A program made the translations under genes and the position numbers. DNA of 64,000 bases from Pseudomonadota bacterium (GTDB lineage Bacteria; Pseudomonadota; Alphaproteobacteria; Sphingomonadales; Sphingomonadaceae): contig JBCBSU010000001.1 of NCBI GenBank assembly GCA_039818985.1, positions 1,142,367 to 1,206,366 of the forward strand. The letters run 5' to 3'. The notes under the pieces are model-generated. The model searched no databases. It was not told the origin of the DNA and saw only the letters and a list, made by a program, of their open reading frames with translations. Positions 42,539-51,835 of the stretch are shown here, piece after piece; position 1 is the stretch's first letter, and the number at the start of each line of letters is the position of its first letter.

Positions 42539-43563
42539 TACTCGACCTCCACCTGAAATGTGATTGTCCGGGTCTGGTCACCGGGAACATCACCGAGATT
42601 GACGATGATCGCCGTGCCATCGAATTCGCCACCATCACCATCGGTATCGGTGTCGGTCAGCGAAGCGCCTTCCAGGGTGATGCTTTCCGGCTGATAGCTG
42701 GTGCTGGCGGGAATCGGGTCGGCAACCACCAGATTGGCGACGGTGCCGCTGCCTGTCGTCGTTGCCACCAGCGAATAGGTGATGATCGAGCCGGGAACGA
42801 CGGTTGCGCCGCCGAACGGATCGGCAACCACCGCCGATTTCTGCAATGCTACAGTTGCAGCCTGGATGATGAAGAAGCCGGCATCGTCGTCATCGGCGCC
42901 GGTGGTGCCGACAACGGCATCGCCGCCGCCATCGCCCGCGCCGTCAAAAGATGTACCCGGTGCGCCGGTACCGGTAACCGCCTCGGCGGTCAGTGTGACT
43001 TCGGCCCGGTTGCCGTCGACTGGATCGGCGGGAATGTTGCTGATGATGAAGACGGTGATGTTTTCATCGGGTGCCAGCAGCGGATCATTGGTGCCTGGCG
43101 CGTAAATTTCGTCGACGCCAGGGTCATAGGTGCCGTTTCCATCGGTATCGAGAACGATCTGAACCAGCGTGGTGTCGAAATCATCACCGGGACGCGCGGT
43201 GTCGGCGGTGAGGGTGAAAGCCTCGTTACCGTTGCCGTTATTGGTCACAGTGTAGCTGAGAACCTGGTTCTCCGCCTCGGGTTGGGTCGCTACGTCGCCG
43301 GGATCGGCAGATTCAACATCGACGTCGAGAATCTCGTCGACGATGATGGTCACGGTGTTCGAGTCTTCCTCGATGCGACCGCCCGGACCGTCATAGCTGG
43401 CGGTTGCGGTGTTTTCGATCGGCGTGCCGGCCAGCGTTCCCGCCTGCGGTGCGGTGGCCTGGGCCAGCGCCGGCGTCGCCGTGGCGATCGCCAGTCCGCT
43501 GGCCAGCATGGCCGCGAAAAGACGTGCTTTTGGCGCACAAATAATGGTCTTCACATGCATCAT
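42538..43563 (-). CDS. Secreted DUF11-type protein (341 residues), first gene of the operon
   Basis: Signal peptide (cleavage ALA|QA, about 34-35), then GTPIENTATASYDGPGGRI, which resembles the N-terminus of the giant barrel protein. A domain with LDTDGNGTYDPGVDE (calcium-loop-like) is followed by a terminal DUF11 domain with SIITYSLVATTTGSG and LVVADPIPASTSYQPE. Architecture parallels the 371-residue paralogue. ATG at 43563 or 43560. The upstream 217 nt to the divergent AI-2E gene hold AT-rich sequence and GTTAAC/CTTAAC elements but no promoter I can define. Confidence 0.75.
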   Translation of the reverse strand: MMHVKTIICAPKARLFAAMLASGLAIATATPALAQATAPQAGTLAGTPIENTATASYDGPGGRIEEDSNTVTIIVDEILDVDVESADPGDVATQPEAENQVLSYTVTNNGNGNEAFTLTADTARPGDDFDTTLVQIVLDTDGNGTYDPGVDEIYAPGTNDPLLAPDENITVFIISNIPADPVDGNRAEVTLTAEAVTGTGAPGTSFDGAGDGGGDAVVGTTGADDDDAGFFIIQAATVALQKSAVVADPFGGATVVPGSIITYSLVATTTGSGTVANLVVADPIPASTSYQPESITLEGASLTDTDTDGDGGEFDGTAIIVNLGDVPGDQTRTITFQVEVE

Positions 43564-43780
43564 AAGCCCCAATTCTGGATGCGTTCGTGGGCCTTATGAC
43601 AAAAAAACTACAAAAAACGGTTAACTGCACCGCACCAATCTGGCTTAAGGGGGAAATCGCTATAGCACTGAAAAATATAGATATTCAGAAGATACAAATG
43701 TAAACATACTTAACATTTGAGGGCCGGCGGTAAAACACTGGCAAATTGGCAATGCCCGCCAGTTAGGTTAGATATTGGCT

Positions 43781-44977
43781 ATGGACGACAACTCTTCTTC
43801 GCCATCATCGGACGAGCGCAATCGGCTGCTCGCCTCGGTTGCCATGATTGGCGGCACCGCGCTATTGCTCGGCGCGCCCTTTGCGCTGATGGCGGGGGCA
43901 GAGTTCTTCCTGCCGCTGACCGTCGCTATCGTGCTGTCTATCGCGCTGGTGCCGTTGCTCGAATGGCTGGAACGGCGGCGTGTACCGTCGCCGCTGGCAG
44001 CGTTTATGTGCGTCATCGCCTTTCTGGTGATGGCCAATGGCGCGCTGGCGCTGATCATCGTTCCGGCGACTGCCTGGTTCGTCAACCTGCCCGAGCGTAT
44101 CCCGCAGATAACCAGCAATTTGCGACCATTGATCGACTTTTATTCCGATGCGCAGCGTTATCTCGACGAGACCTTGCGCCTGGTGCGTACCGAAGCGGTG
44201 GCAGAGGTGCAGAAGGTGACCACCGATTCTCCGACCTCACTGATCGATGTTTTCATCAGCTCAGCCCCGGCGGTTGGCATCCAGATGGTATTTGCATTGC
44301 TGGTGATCTTCTTTTTCCTGTCTGGATGGACCCGATTGCGCACCGGTGCGATCAACAGCCGAGGCAGCTTTACCGGGGCGATGGCGACGGCGCGGGTGAT
44401 CCAGAATGTGGTGTCGGCCACTTCAGCCTATCTGATGACAATCACCTTCATCAACATATTGCTTGGGATATCGGTTGGCTTCGTACTCTATCTCATCGGC
44501 ATGGAATCGCCGGCAATGTGGGGCGGTATCGTCGCTTTGCTCAATTTCATCCCCTATCTCGGGCCGGTTCTGGCTGCAGTCATGCTGGCGCTGGGCGGGT
44601 TGATGACCTTTAACGACCTGACCTTTGCGCTCCTGCCGGCGCTTATCCAGATCACCTTTCACACCGTCGAGGCCAATCTGGTGACGCCGATGATTCTGGG
44701 TCGGCGACTGACAATGAATCCGCTGCTGATTCTGATTTCTCTGAGCTTCTGGAGCTGGATCTGGGGCACTTTGGGGGCCTTGCTGGCAGTGCCACTGCTG
44801 ATTATCATCCAGACCATCATCGCTGCTGCCGGCAAGCCCGATATTGCCGGTTTCCTGTTCGAATCCGGTACTTTGACACGGGGGCAGTCACCGCCAAGTC
44901 CACCCGGCGCACCGCCCGGCAATGTCGCCCGCAAGGAAAATGCCACGCCATCGGGAAAAGTCGTGCAGGAGAGTTGA
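43781..44977 (+). CDS. AI-2E family (PerM-like) transporter
   Basis: A 398-residue inner-membrane protein with about eight helices: a pair at 20-65, one near 80-100, a cytoplasmic or periplasmic helical insertion (about 100-170), then GLALL-type helices with the family's LNFIPYLGPVLAA motif near 260 and LGRRLTMNPLLILISL near 310. Family members export AI-2-like signals or exchange Na+/H+; the substrate is not predictable. The C-terminal 40 residues are Pro-rich and disordered. An in-frame TTG at 43775 is a less likely start. Confidence 0.88.
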   Translation: MDDNSSSPSSDERNRLLASVAMIGGTALLLGAPFALMAGAEFFLPLTVAIVLSIALVPLLEWLERRRVPSPLAAFMCVIAFLVMANGALALIIVPATAWFVNLPERIPQITSNLRPLIDFYSDAQRYLDETLRLVRTEAVAEVQKVTTDSPTSLIDVFISSAPAVGIQMVFALLVIFFFLSGWTRLRTGAINSRGSFTGAMATARVIQNVVSATSAYLMTITFINILLGISVGFVLYLIGMESPAMWGGIVALLNFIPYLGPVLAAVMLALGGLMTFNDLTFALLPALIQITFHTVEANLVTPMILGRRLTMNPLLILISLSFWSWIWGTLGALLAVPLLIIIQTIIAAAGKPDIAGFLFESGTLTRGQSPPSPPGAPPGNVARKENATPSGKVVQES

Positions 44978-45034
44978 CAGGCCGGACCGCCTCCTTTAAC
45001 TGCCGCGCTTCCAGTGCAGATGTCACGGACATAT

Positions 45035-45111
<77 letters not shown>

Positions 45112-45205
45112 CTTAATCATAAAGTGTGCGCTTTTTCTTGCCGATAATCGTTATAAAATAATGTGATACAAACCCGCATGCTGCTCGCGGCAATAGTGTA
45201 CGCGT

Positions 45206-45412
45206 TTAGCTGAAGCGCCCGGTTTCCATCCAGGTCAGGATTGGCCGCACCGGAAACACCCAGATGATCCCGGCGACAAGATAGAACAGCATTTGCAGCA
45301 ATACCGGCCAGCCGACAATGCCATCGGCGATGTTGATCACGATCACCGCCCAGACCGCGATGATCAGCAGAATCGCGATGATGCCCATGGGTTTGCGCAA
45401 TGTCGGTTTCAT
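45206..45412 (-). CDS. DUF2842 small membrane protein
   Basis: A 68-residue protein beginning MKPTLRKPMG, with two hydrophobic helices (about 10-32 and 36-56) and ending RPILTWMETGRF. This matches the DUF2842 family of alphaproteobacteria, which has no known function. A longer frame starting at 45478 would overlap the cyclo-ligase end and lacks conservation of style. Downstream of the cyclo-ligase gene by 10 nt. Confidence 0.8.
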   Translation of the reverse strand: MKPTLRKPMGIIAILLIIAVWAVIVINIADGIVGWPVLLQMLFYLVAGIIWVFPVRPILTWMETGRFS

Positions 45413-45422
45413 ATCAACGTTC

Positions 45423-46034
45423 TCATATCGCGGTGACTGTATCGCCTGACAGCCGGGATGTGGCAGGGGTGATGACACCCTCTTGCGTGATCACAAGATC
45501 GAGTGGCATGTCGTGCTTTTCAACCGGTATTGAATCATGCTGCTGCACAGACCAGGCCAGCCCGATGCGCATCGCTTCGGGATTAGCGGCAAAATAGCGG
45601 TCATAATGCCCGCCCCCCTGACCCAGACGCTGCCCCTGATCATCGAAGCCGAGCATTGGCACGATCAGCAGGTCAGGGCTTAGCTCTGGCGCATGACGGC
45701 TTGGCTGCATGACGTCAAAAGGGCCTTGCTCAAGCGCATTGGACGTTGACCATTGTCGAAAAGTCATGCTTGTCTGTCGGTCGGAAAACCATGGCAATGA
45801 AATAATTTTATCTATATCGCAGAATAACTTGTGATAATTCTCTGTCGTCACTTCTGAACTTGTGGGGTGATAGCTGCCGATAATGGTGGCTTTGTCGAAC
45901 AGCGTGCGCAATGGCCTTGGGATAACCGAGAAGCAAAGCCGTTTTTCCAATGGTGCCATTTGCGCCACAAAGGCGTTGCGTCGCTGGCGCAGCAGGCTGC
46001 GTAGCGCCGATTTATCAGTGGCTATATCGGTCAA
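45423..46034 (-). CDS. fau: 5-formyltetrahydrofolate cyclo-ligase
   Basis: A 203-residue ATP-dependent enzyme that returns 5-formyl-THF to 5,10-methenyl-THF. The family hallmarks are the N-terminal LRSLLRQRRNAF, the central SYHPTSSEV, and LGQGGGHYDRYFA near 165, which carries the substrate/ATP loop. It is encoded immediately downstream of the 6S RNA, the arrangement known from many proteobacteria (ssrS-ygfA). Confidence 0.92.
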   Translation of the reverse strand: MTDIATDKSALRSLLRQRRNAFVAQMAPLEKRLCFSVIPRPLRTLFDKATIIGSYHPTSSEVTTENYHKLFCDIDKIISLPWFSDRQTSMTFRQWSTSNALEQGPFDVMQPSRHAPELSPDLLIVPMLGFDDQGQRLGQGGGHYDRYFAANPEAMRIGLAWSVQQHDSIPVEKHDMPLDLVITQEGVITPATSRLSGDTVTAI

Positions 46035-46078
46035 CCGGATGGGTCCTGTCGTTGCGGCGCAAGCCGCTGGGGATGGGT

Positions 46079-46236
46079 GGCGGAACCGCGTGCGTCGGTT
46101 GCTGGAATATCCTCTGACGCCAAAACGTCAGGTGGGCGCCATATGCATTGGACCAAAGTCCAGACAGGGACGGCTCCCTTAGGAAGATGTATCGCCTCAG
46201 GGATGTTCTCGTCAGCGCGTGCGCTGCAGTCCCGCC
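46079..46236 (-). ncRNA. ssrS: 6S RNA
   Basis: The 210-nt gap between zapA and the cyclo-ligase gene holds a sequence that on the minus strand has closing stem GGCGGGAC (46236-46229) / GTTCCGCC (46086-46079), 8 bp with one wobble. Inside are GAGAACATCCCTGAGGCGAT on the 5' side and the CTGACGTTTTGGCGTCAG hairpin on the 3' side, as in alphaproteobacterial 6S RNAs. 6S RNA traps sigma70 RNA polymerase in stationary phase. Location (zapA-ssrS-ygfA) is conserved. Ends are estimated from the stem. Confidence 0.85.
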
Positions 46237-46245
46237 ATGGCTTAT

Positions 46246-46614
46246 CTAGGCTTTCGCTGTCGGCTTCTCAAGGGCCTCGGCCAGTGCCTCGACTCTCTCG
46301 GCCAGGCTTTCGAGTGCCCTGATCGCGCCTGCCGGAACCGCCGGGGTTGGCGCATCACTGGCTTTAGCGCTGACCTGCATGGGGTTTTCGCTGGTTGCCT
46401 GCGCCAATTGCGCCTCTTTTTCCTTCAATGCATCGGCGAGGAACAACGAAGCGAAGAGCAGCCCGCGTACCTCTGTCATTGCTGGCCCACCCGCTGATGC
46501 CTTGCGCAGCTGGTCATCGATCATCGCCGCGAGCGACTGGATGTGTTCCTGCTCACCATCGCGGCAGGTCACAGGATAGGAGCGCCCCCCTATGTCCAGC
46601 GTCAGATCCGCCAT
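46246..46614 (-). CDS. zapA: Cell division protein ZapA
   Basis: A 122-residue ZapA: a small N-terminal alpha/beta head (LTLDIGGRSYPVTCRDGEQEHIQSLA style, about 1-40) and a long C-terminal coiled coil (about 85-120, RALESLAERVEALAEAL). It crosslinks FtsZ filaments at the division site. The middle is a flexible Ala/Pro segment. Its start overlaps the stop of a small upstream gene (TAATG). Confidence 0.9.
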   Translation of the reverse strand: MADLTLDIGGRSYPVTCRDGEQEHIQSLAAMIDDQLRKASAGGPAMTEVRGLLFASLFLADALKEKEAQLAQATSENPMQVSAKASDAPTPAVPAGAIRALESLAERVEALAEALEKPTAKA

Positions 46615-46811
46615 TAGCTGCCCTCCGTGCCGATGATGCGGTCGATACGCTTGACCGCATCTTCGGCGGCTTGACGCAGCCGATCATGCTCGGCGCGCGA
46701 AACAAGGTCATCCGTGTCCATGGCTGCAGTCTGGGCCTGAGCCTGTTGTTCAAGACGGCTGACAGCGCGTTCGAGCCGTCCAATGGCAAGTATAAGATGG
46801 TCTCCACTCAT
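46614..46811 (-). CDS. Small coiled-coil protein upstream of zapA
   Basis: A 65-residue protein (MSGDHLILAIGRLERAVSRL...) that is almost entirely helical with heptad spacing of Leu/Ala; no signal or membrane helix. It overlaps zapA by one base, so it is co-translated and may act with ZapA at the divisome, an inference from position. Longer upstream in-frame starts exist but have low-quality N-termini. Confidence 0.65.
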   Translation of the reverse strand: MSGDHLILAIGRLERAVSRLEQQAQAQTAAMDTDDLVSRAEHDRLRQAAEDAVKRIDRIIGTEGS

Positions 46812-46987
46812 GCCATGGGAATAGCATTCACACGCGGAAAGTCCAACGCTTCCAGTGCGGTGAATGCAGATATAGGCGGTATGGCCACTGCCACCGTCTT
46901 GACGGGCACGATCAGGAGTCGCAAAGGAGCGGCGTCCGTTACGAATCGACGCCGGGCGGAATACCACGGATCGGACAGGCCGGACCG

Positions 46988-49018
46988 ATGCAAGGAAAGC
47001 CGATACGCTTTATGACCGCAAAGACAGACGCAGATTCACCAGCAGCTTCCGGGACCGGTTTCGAGGATTGCGCCAACGCCATTCGCGCTTTGGCCATGGA
47101 CGCTGTCGAGCGCGCCAAAAGCGGCCATCCCGGCATGCCGATGGGTATGGCCGATGTGGCGACAGTGCTGTTTCAGGATTATCTGAAATATGATCCGGCC
47201 GATCCCGAATGGGCTGATCGTGACCGTTTCGTGCTGTCCGCTGGGCATGGCTCGATGTTGATCTATGCGCTGCTGCATCTGACGGGCTATGCGCGACCGA
47301 CCATGGACGATATCCGCAATTTCCGGCAGCTGGGCAGCCCGTGTGCTGGCCACCCGGAGAATTTCGAGTTACCCGGTGTTGAGTCTACCACCGGTCCGCT
47401 GGGGCAGGGGTTGGCCATGGCTGTGGGCATGGCCATAGCCGAGCGACACTTGAATGCGGAATTTGGCGATGATCTGGTCGACCACAAAACCTGGGTGATC
47501 GCCGGCGATGGCTGCCTGATGGAAGGCATTAACCATGAGGCCGTGGGTTTGGCCGGTCATTTGGGACTGGGTCGGCTCAATATATTGTGGGACGACAACC
47601 GTATCACCATTGATGGCGCAACCGACCTGTCGACCAGCGAAGATGTTCCCGGTCGCTACCGGGAATCGGGCTGGCACGTGGTTGAATGCGACGGCCATGA
47701 CCCTGAGTCCATCCGCACCGCAATGGACGCCGCCATTGCCGATGCGCGACCGTCACTGATTGCCTGCCGCACCATTATCGGCAAGGGTTCCCCCAATAAG
47801 CAGGGCACTGCGGCGACCCATGGTGCGCCGCTGGGCGAGGACGAGGTTTCTGCAGCCCGCCGCGAATTGCGCTGGGTCCATTCGCCGTTCACCGTGCCGG
47901 ATGAAGTACTGGAGCGCTGGCGGACCGCCGGAACACGCCATCAAGAAACGCATAAAGCATGGCAGGAACGACTCGCATCCAGCGATAATAAGGAAGAATT
48001 TCAACGACGCTTGGCTGGTGATCTGCCCGAGCGCACAGGACTGAACAGCCACATTGCCAGCTTGCTCAAACAGCCGCAAAAGGTCGCCACGCGCAAGGCA
48101 TCCGAACTCGCGCTGTCGGCTATCAACGCCAGCGTGCCGGAAACCATAGGCGGCTCGGCCGACCTCACCGGTTCCAACAACACCAAGACCGGCGATATGA
48201 CGATCTTTTCCGCCGAGAACCCTGCAGGCCGCTATATTTATTACGGCATCAGGGAATTCGGTATGGCGGCGGCGATGAACGGTATGGCGCTGCATGGCGG
48301 CGTCATTCCCTATGGCGGTACATTTCTGGTATTTACCGATTATTGCCGCTCTGCGATCCGGTTGTCGGCGATCCAGCGCCAGCGTGTCATCTATGTCATG
48401 ACGCATGACAGCATCGGCCTTGGCGAGGACGGCCCGACGCACCAGCCGGTCGAACATATTATGAGCCTGCGGATGATGCCCAATGTCGATGTGCTGCGTC
48501 CGGCCGATGCGGTGGAAACGGCGGAATGTTGGGAGATTGCGCTGCGCAACAAGGACCGGCCGACAATATTGGCGCTGACCCGCCAGGGGCTGCCGCAATT
48601 CCGCATGGAGCCTGCGGAGACCAATCGCTGCGCCAGGGGAGCCTATCGTATCAAGAGTGCGGGCCATGCGCGTCGCGCGGTGCTGGTTGCTACAGGTTCG
48701 GAAGTGTCGCTGGCACTGGAAGCCGCAGAAAAGCTGGAAAAACAGTCTATAGGCTGCGACGTGGTGTCGATGCCGAGCTGGCGTCATTTTGACGAGCAGC
48801 CGCAAAGCTATTGTGACGATATCCTGCCTCAGGATGCATTTATTGTGTCGGTCGAAGCCGGGGTCACGCTGGGGTGGGAACGCTATATCGGTCGCAATGG
48901 TCTTTCCATCGGGCTCGACCGCTTTGGTGCCTCGGCGCCGGGCGCGGACCTGTTCAGGCATTTCGGCTTTGACGCCGAGGCGATCGCCACAAAAGTTTCG
49001 GAGAATTTACCCGACTGA
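46988..49018 (+). CDS. tkt: Transketolase
   Basis: A 676-residue ThDP enzyme of the pentose-phosphate/Calvin network. Present: ERAKSGHPGMPMGMAD (about 41-56), the ThDP motif GDGCLMEGINHEAVGLAG...WDDN (about 173-205), the pyrimidine-domain GIREFGMAAAMNG and YGGTFLVFTDYCRSAIR, and the C-terminal domain. Complete length. An alternative ATG at 47012 would drop 8 residues; neither has a strong ribosome site. It heads a central-carbon cluster with gap, pgk and fba. Confidence 0.94.
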   Translation: MQGKPIRFMTAKTDADSPAASGTGFEDCANAIRALAMDAVERAKSGHPGMPMGMADVATVLFQDYLKYDPADPEWADRDRFVLSAGHGSMLIYALLHLTGYARPTMDDIRNFRQLGSPCAGHPENFELPGVESTTGPLGQGLAMAVGMAIAERHLNAEFGDDLVDHKTWVIAGDGCLMEGINHEAVGLAGHLGLGRLNILWDDNRITIDGATDLSTSEDVPGRYRESGWHVVECDGHDPESIRTAMDAAIADARPSLIACRTIIGKGSPNKQGTAATHGAPLGEDEVSAARRELRWVHSPFTVPDEVLERWRTAGTRHQETHKAWQERLASSDNKEEFQRRLAGDLPERTGLNSHIASLLKQPQKVATRKASELALSAINASVPETIGGSADLTGSNNTKTGDMTIFSAENPAGRYIYYGIREFGMAAAMNGMALHGGVIPYGGTFLVFTDYCRSAIRLSAIQRQRVIYVMTHDSIGLGEDGPTHQPVEHIMSLRMMPNVDVLRPADAVETAECWEIALRNKDRPTILALTRQGLPQFRMEPAETNRCARGAYRIKSAGHARRAVLVATGSEVSLALEAAEKLEKQSIGCDVVSMPSWRHFDEQPQSYCDDILPQDAFIVSVEAGVTLGWERYIGRNGLSIGLDRFGASAPGADLFRHFGFDAEAIATKVSENLPD

Positions 49019-49089
49019 GCGCGGGTATCAGAACCATCACGCCGCCAACATGATGATCATGCGGCAGATATCGGATCAGGGAGCATAAA

Positions 49090-50097
49090 ATGACGGTCAA
49101 GGTTTCGATCAACGGTTTCGGGCGTATCGGGCGGCTTGTCGCCCGCGCCATTCTTGCGCGGCCCGAAAGCGGGCTCGAACTGGTGTCGATCAACGACCTT
49201 GCCGACGCCAAGGCCAATGCGCTGCTGTTCAAGCGCGACAGCGTACATGGCAGTTTTGCTGGCGAGGTGAGTGCAGATGGTGACAATATGATCGTGGATG
49301 GCAAAGTCATTCGCGTCACCGCCGAGCGCGATCCGGGCAAGCTGCCGCATGGCGAAATGAGCGTCGATATCGTGCTCGAATGCACCGGTTTCTTCCAGTC
49401 CAAAGAAGCCTCGCTGCCGCATATCAGCGCCGGAGCGAAGCGCGTTCTCATCTCGGCGCCGGCCAAGAATGTCGATAAAACCGTGGTTTATGGTGTCAAT
49501 CACGACGTCTTGACGTCAGATGATGTGGTCGTCTCCAATGCCAGTTGCACCACCAACTGTCTGGCACCGGTGGCCAAGGTGTGTCACGACACCGTCGGCA
49601 TCGAACGCGGCTTCATGACCACCATCCACAGCTATACCAATGACCAGCGCATTCTCGACCAGATCCATGGCGATATGCGCCGCGCCCGGGCTGCGGCAAT
49701 GTCGATGATTCCGACCACCACCGGCGCGGCGCGTGCCGTCGGTCTGGTGCTGCCCGAGCTTAACGGCAAGCTCGACGGTTCCTCGGTGCGGGTGCCGACA
49801 CCCAATGTCAGCCTCGTCGATCTCAGCTTCATGCCGTCACGCGACACCAGCATCGAAGAGATTAATGGTGCGCTCAAGGCGGCAGCCGAAGGCCAGCTAA
49901 AAGGCGTTCTAAACTATAGTGAAGAGCCTCTTGTTTCAATTGATTATAATGGCGATTCGCATAGCTCGACCATTGACAGTCTGGAAACCGCTGTCATGGA
50001 GGGCAAGCTGGTGCGCGTCGTCAGCTGGTATGACAATGAATGGGGCTTTTCCAACCGCATGGTCGATACTGCAGGCGTGATGGCCGGCCTTCTCTGA
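49090..50097 (+). CDS. gap: Glyceraldehyde-3-phosphate dehydrogenase
   Basis: A 335-residue phosphorylating [15 protein letters not shown]-type N-terminus ([15 protein letters not shown]), catalytic Cys153 in NASCTTNC, and His180 in [10 protein letters not shown]. Asp36 in INDLA is at the position that selects NAD over NADP, so a glycolytic enzyme is likely. AGGGAGCATAA precedes the ATG. 72-nt gap from tkt. Confidence 0.96.
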   Translation: MTVKVSINGFGRIGRLVARAILARPESGLELVSINDLADAKANALLFKRDSVHGSFAGEVSADGDNMIVDGKVIRVTAERDPGKLPHGEMSVDIVLECTGFFQSKEASLPHISAGAKRVLISAPAKNVDKTVVYGVNHDVLTSDDVVVSNASCTTNCLAPVAKVCHDTVGIERGFMTTIHSYTNDQRILDQIHGDMRRARAAAMSMIPTTTGAARAVGLVLPELNGKLDGSSVRVPTPNVSLVDLSFMPSRDTSIEEINGALKAAAEGQLKGVLNYSEEPLVSIDYNGDSHSSTIDSLETAVMEGKLVRVVSWYDNEWGFSNRMVDTAGVMAGLL

Positions 50098-50127
50098 CCA
50101 TCCGTCATGGCGCCGGGGGAGGGCGAT

Positions 50128-51312
50128 ATGGGGAGATTCCGAACGCTTGATGATATCGGGACAGTCGCTGGTCACCCGGTACTGGTACGTGTCGACCTCA
50201 ATGTGCCGATGGCTGACGGCAAGGTCACCGATGATACCCGACTGCGTGCGCTGGTACCGACGGTCAGCGAACTGGCCGACAAGGGCGCCAAAGTATTGTT
50301 GCTGTCGCATTTCGGCCGTCCCAAGGGAGTTGCCAACCCGGCTTTTTCGCTGCGCCCTGTGGTTGAACCACTCAGCGCTGTGCTTGGCCGGCCGGTCGGC
50401 TTTCTCGCTTCGCCCGAGCGTCATGCCATCGATATTGTCGAGGGCGGGCATATCATCGTACTGGAAAACAGCCGCTATTATCCGGGTGAAGAGAAGAATG
50501 ATGCCGAACTGGCGCATCAAATGGCCAGCTTTGGCGATTTTTACGTCAATGACGCCTTTTCCGCAGCGCACAGGGCGCATGTCACCACCGAGGGGCTGGC
50601 GCATCTGCTGCCGGCTTTTGCGGGGCGCGCGCTCGAGGCCGAGCTGAAAGCACTGGATCAGGCACTGGGCAATCCTGAGCACCCGGTAGCGGCGATTGTC
50701 GGTGGTGCCAAGGTGTCGACCAAGCTTGACGTGCTGCGCAATCTTGTGGCCAAGGTCGATAATCTGGTTATCGGCGGCGGCATGGCCAATACCTTTTTGG
50801 CGGCGCAGGGTGTCGATGTCGGCAATTCGTTGTGCGAGCATGACCTCGCCGATACTGTACAGGCGATCATGGCGGCCGCAGACAGCGCCGGTTGCACCGT
50901 GCACCTTCCCTATGATGTGGTGGTAGCGAAGGAATTTGCCGCCCACGCCCCCAATCGCACGGTCAATGTGCATGAGGTTGGTGCTGACGAGATGATACTC
51001 GATATCGGGGCATCAGCGGTAGAAGCGCTGGCCGATGTGCTCAAAACCTGCCGAACGCTGGTGTGGAATGGCCCGCTGGGCGCTTTCGAGACTGAACCCT
51101 TTGATACCGCCACCGTGTCGCTGGCCAAGACTGCGGCGGCGCTGACCCAGGAAGAGCAGCTGGTCAGTATCGCTGGCGGCGGCGACACGGTCGCGGCGCT
51201 CAATCATGCCGGCGTGGCCGACCAGTTCACCTTTGTCTCGACCGCCGGGGGTGCGTTTCTTGAATGGATGGAGGGGCGCGAATTGCCTGGTATTGCCGCC
51301 TTGACGTCATGA
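50128..51312 (+). CDS. pgk: Phosphoglycerate kinase
   Basis: A 394-residue monomeric kinase converting 1,3-bisphosphoglycerate and ADP to 3-phosphoglycerate and ATP. N-terminal domain: [11 protein letters not shown] and [11 protein letters not shown]; hinge and C-terminal domain: [23 protein letters not shown] and the nucleotide loop [11 protein letters not shown]. The start at 50128 ([11 protein letters not shown]) has GGGGAGGG just upstream; the earlier ATG at 50107 would add seven unconserved residues. The stop overlaps the GNAT gene. Confidence 0.95.
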   Translation: MGRFRTLDDIGTVAGHPVLVRVDLNVPMADGKVTDDTRLRALVPTVSELADKGAKVLLLSHFGRPKGVANPAFSLRPVVEPLSAVLGRPVGFLASPERHAIDIVEGGHIIVLENSRYYPGEEKNDAELAHQMASFGDFYVNDAFSAAHRAHVTTEGLAHLLPAFAGRALEAELKALDQALGNPEHPVAAIVGGAKVSTKLDVLRNLVAKVDNLVIGGGMANTFLAAQGVDVGNSLCEHDLADTVQAIMAAADSAGCTVHLPYDVVVAKEFAAHAPNRTVNVHEVGADEMILDIGASAVEALADVLKTCRTLVWNGPLGAFETEPFDTATVSLAKTAAALTQEEQLVSIAGGGDTVAALNHAGVADQFTFVSTAGGAFLEWMEGRELPGIAALTS

Positions 51313-51833
51313 TCGTCCGCCGGTTCGCTGACGGCGATCGCGCCGCCATTGCCGCGATTCACAGCCTGAGCTGGCAGCAAAGCTATCGCGAGCAGATGCC
51401 TCCGGCATTTCTCGATGAGGAATTGCCGTCAATCATGCAGCAACACTGGAATAACAAGATTATCCGTGAACAGGACATTGTGCTGGTCGCAGAGGATAAT
51501 GACAAGATTATCGGTTTTGTCGCGGCATGGGACGGCGATCCGGTTTATCTCGATAATCTGCACGTTGTCGAAGCCTATCGCTCGCATGGGGTCGGACGAT
51601 GCTTGATGGGGGAAACCGCGATCCGCGCCCGCGACAATGGTCGCACGGCTATCGACCTGCATGTGGTTATCGGCAATGACCGGGCCAAGGCGCTGTATCT
51701 TGCCATGGGCGGGGCGGTGAGTGCAGAAGAGAATAAGGATTTACACAATATTCCGGTGGCGCATTACCGTATCAGCTGGCCCGATGTCACCACACTTATC
51801 GAACACACGACTCAATCCCGAAGGACCGCATAG
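51309..51833 (+). CDS. GNAT-family N-acetyltransferase
   Basis: A 174-residue acetyltransferase with an N-terminal [20 protein letters not shown], the [19 protein letters not shown] strand pair, the acetyl-CoA loop [10 protein letters not shown] (about 93-102), and a C-terminal [15 protein letters not shown]. Substrate unknown. It overlaps the pgk stop (ATGA) and is followed 2 nt later by the aldolase gene, so it is embedded in a glycolytic operon; a role in acylating a metabolic enzyme is conceivable but only a guess. Confidence 0.85.
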   Translation: MIVRRFADGDRAAIAAIHSLSWQQSYREQMPPAFLDEELPSIMQQHWNNKIIREQDIVLVAEDNDKIIGFVAAWDGDPVYLDNLHVVEAYRSHGVGRCLMGETAIRARDNGRTAIDLHVVIGNDRAKALYLAMGGAVSAEENKDLHNIPVAHYRISWPDVTTLIEHTTQSRRTA

Positions 51834-51835
51834 TC

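Noticed and set aside
43564-43780. Possible CtrA-type sites (GTTAAC, CTTAAC) in the DUF11/AI-2E intergenic region
   Set aside because: Half-sites occur but not with the required paired spacing; evidence too weak to list as a feature.
47753-48961. 402-codon minus-strand frame opposite transketolase
   Set aside because: Antisense shadow; no start signal and Arg/His-rich composition.
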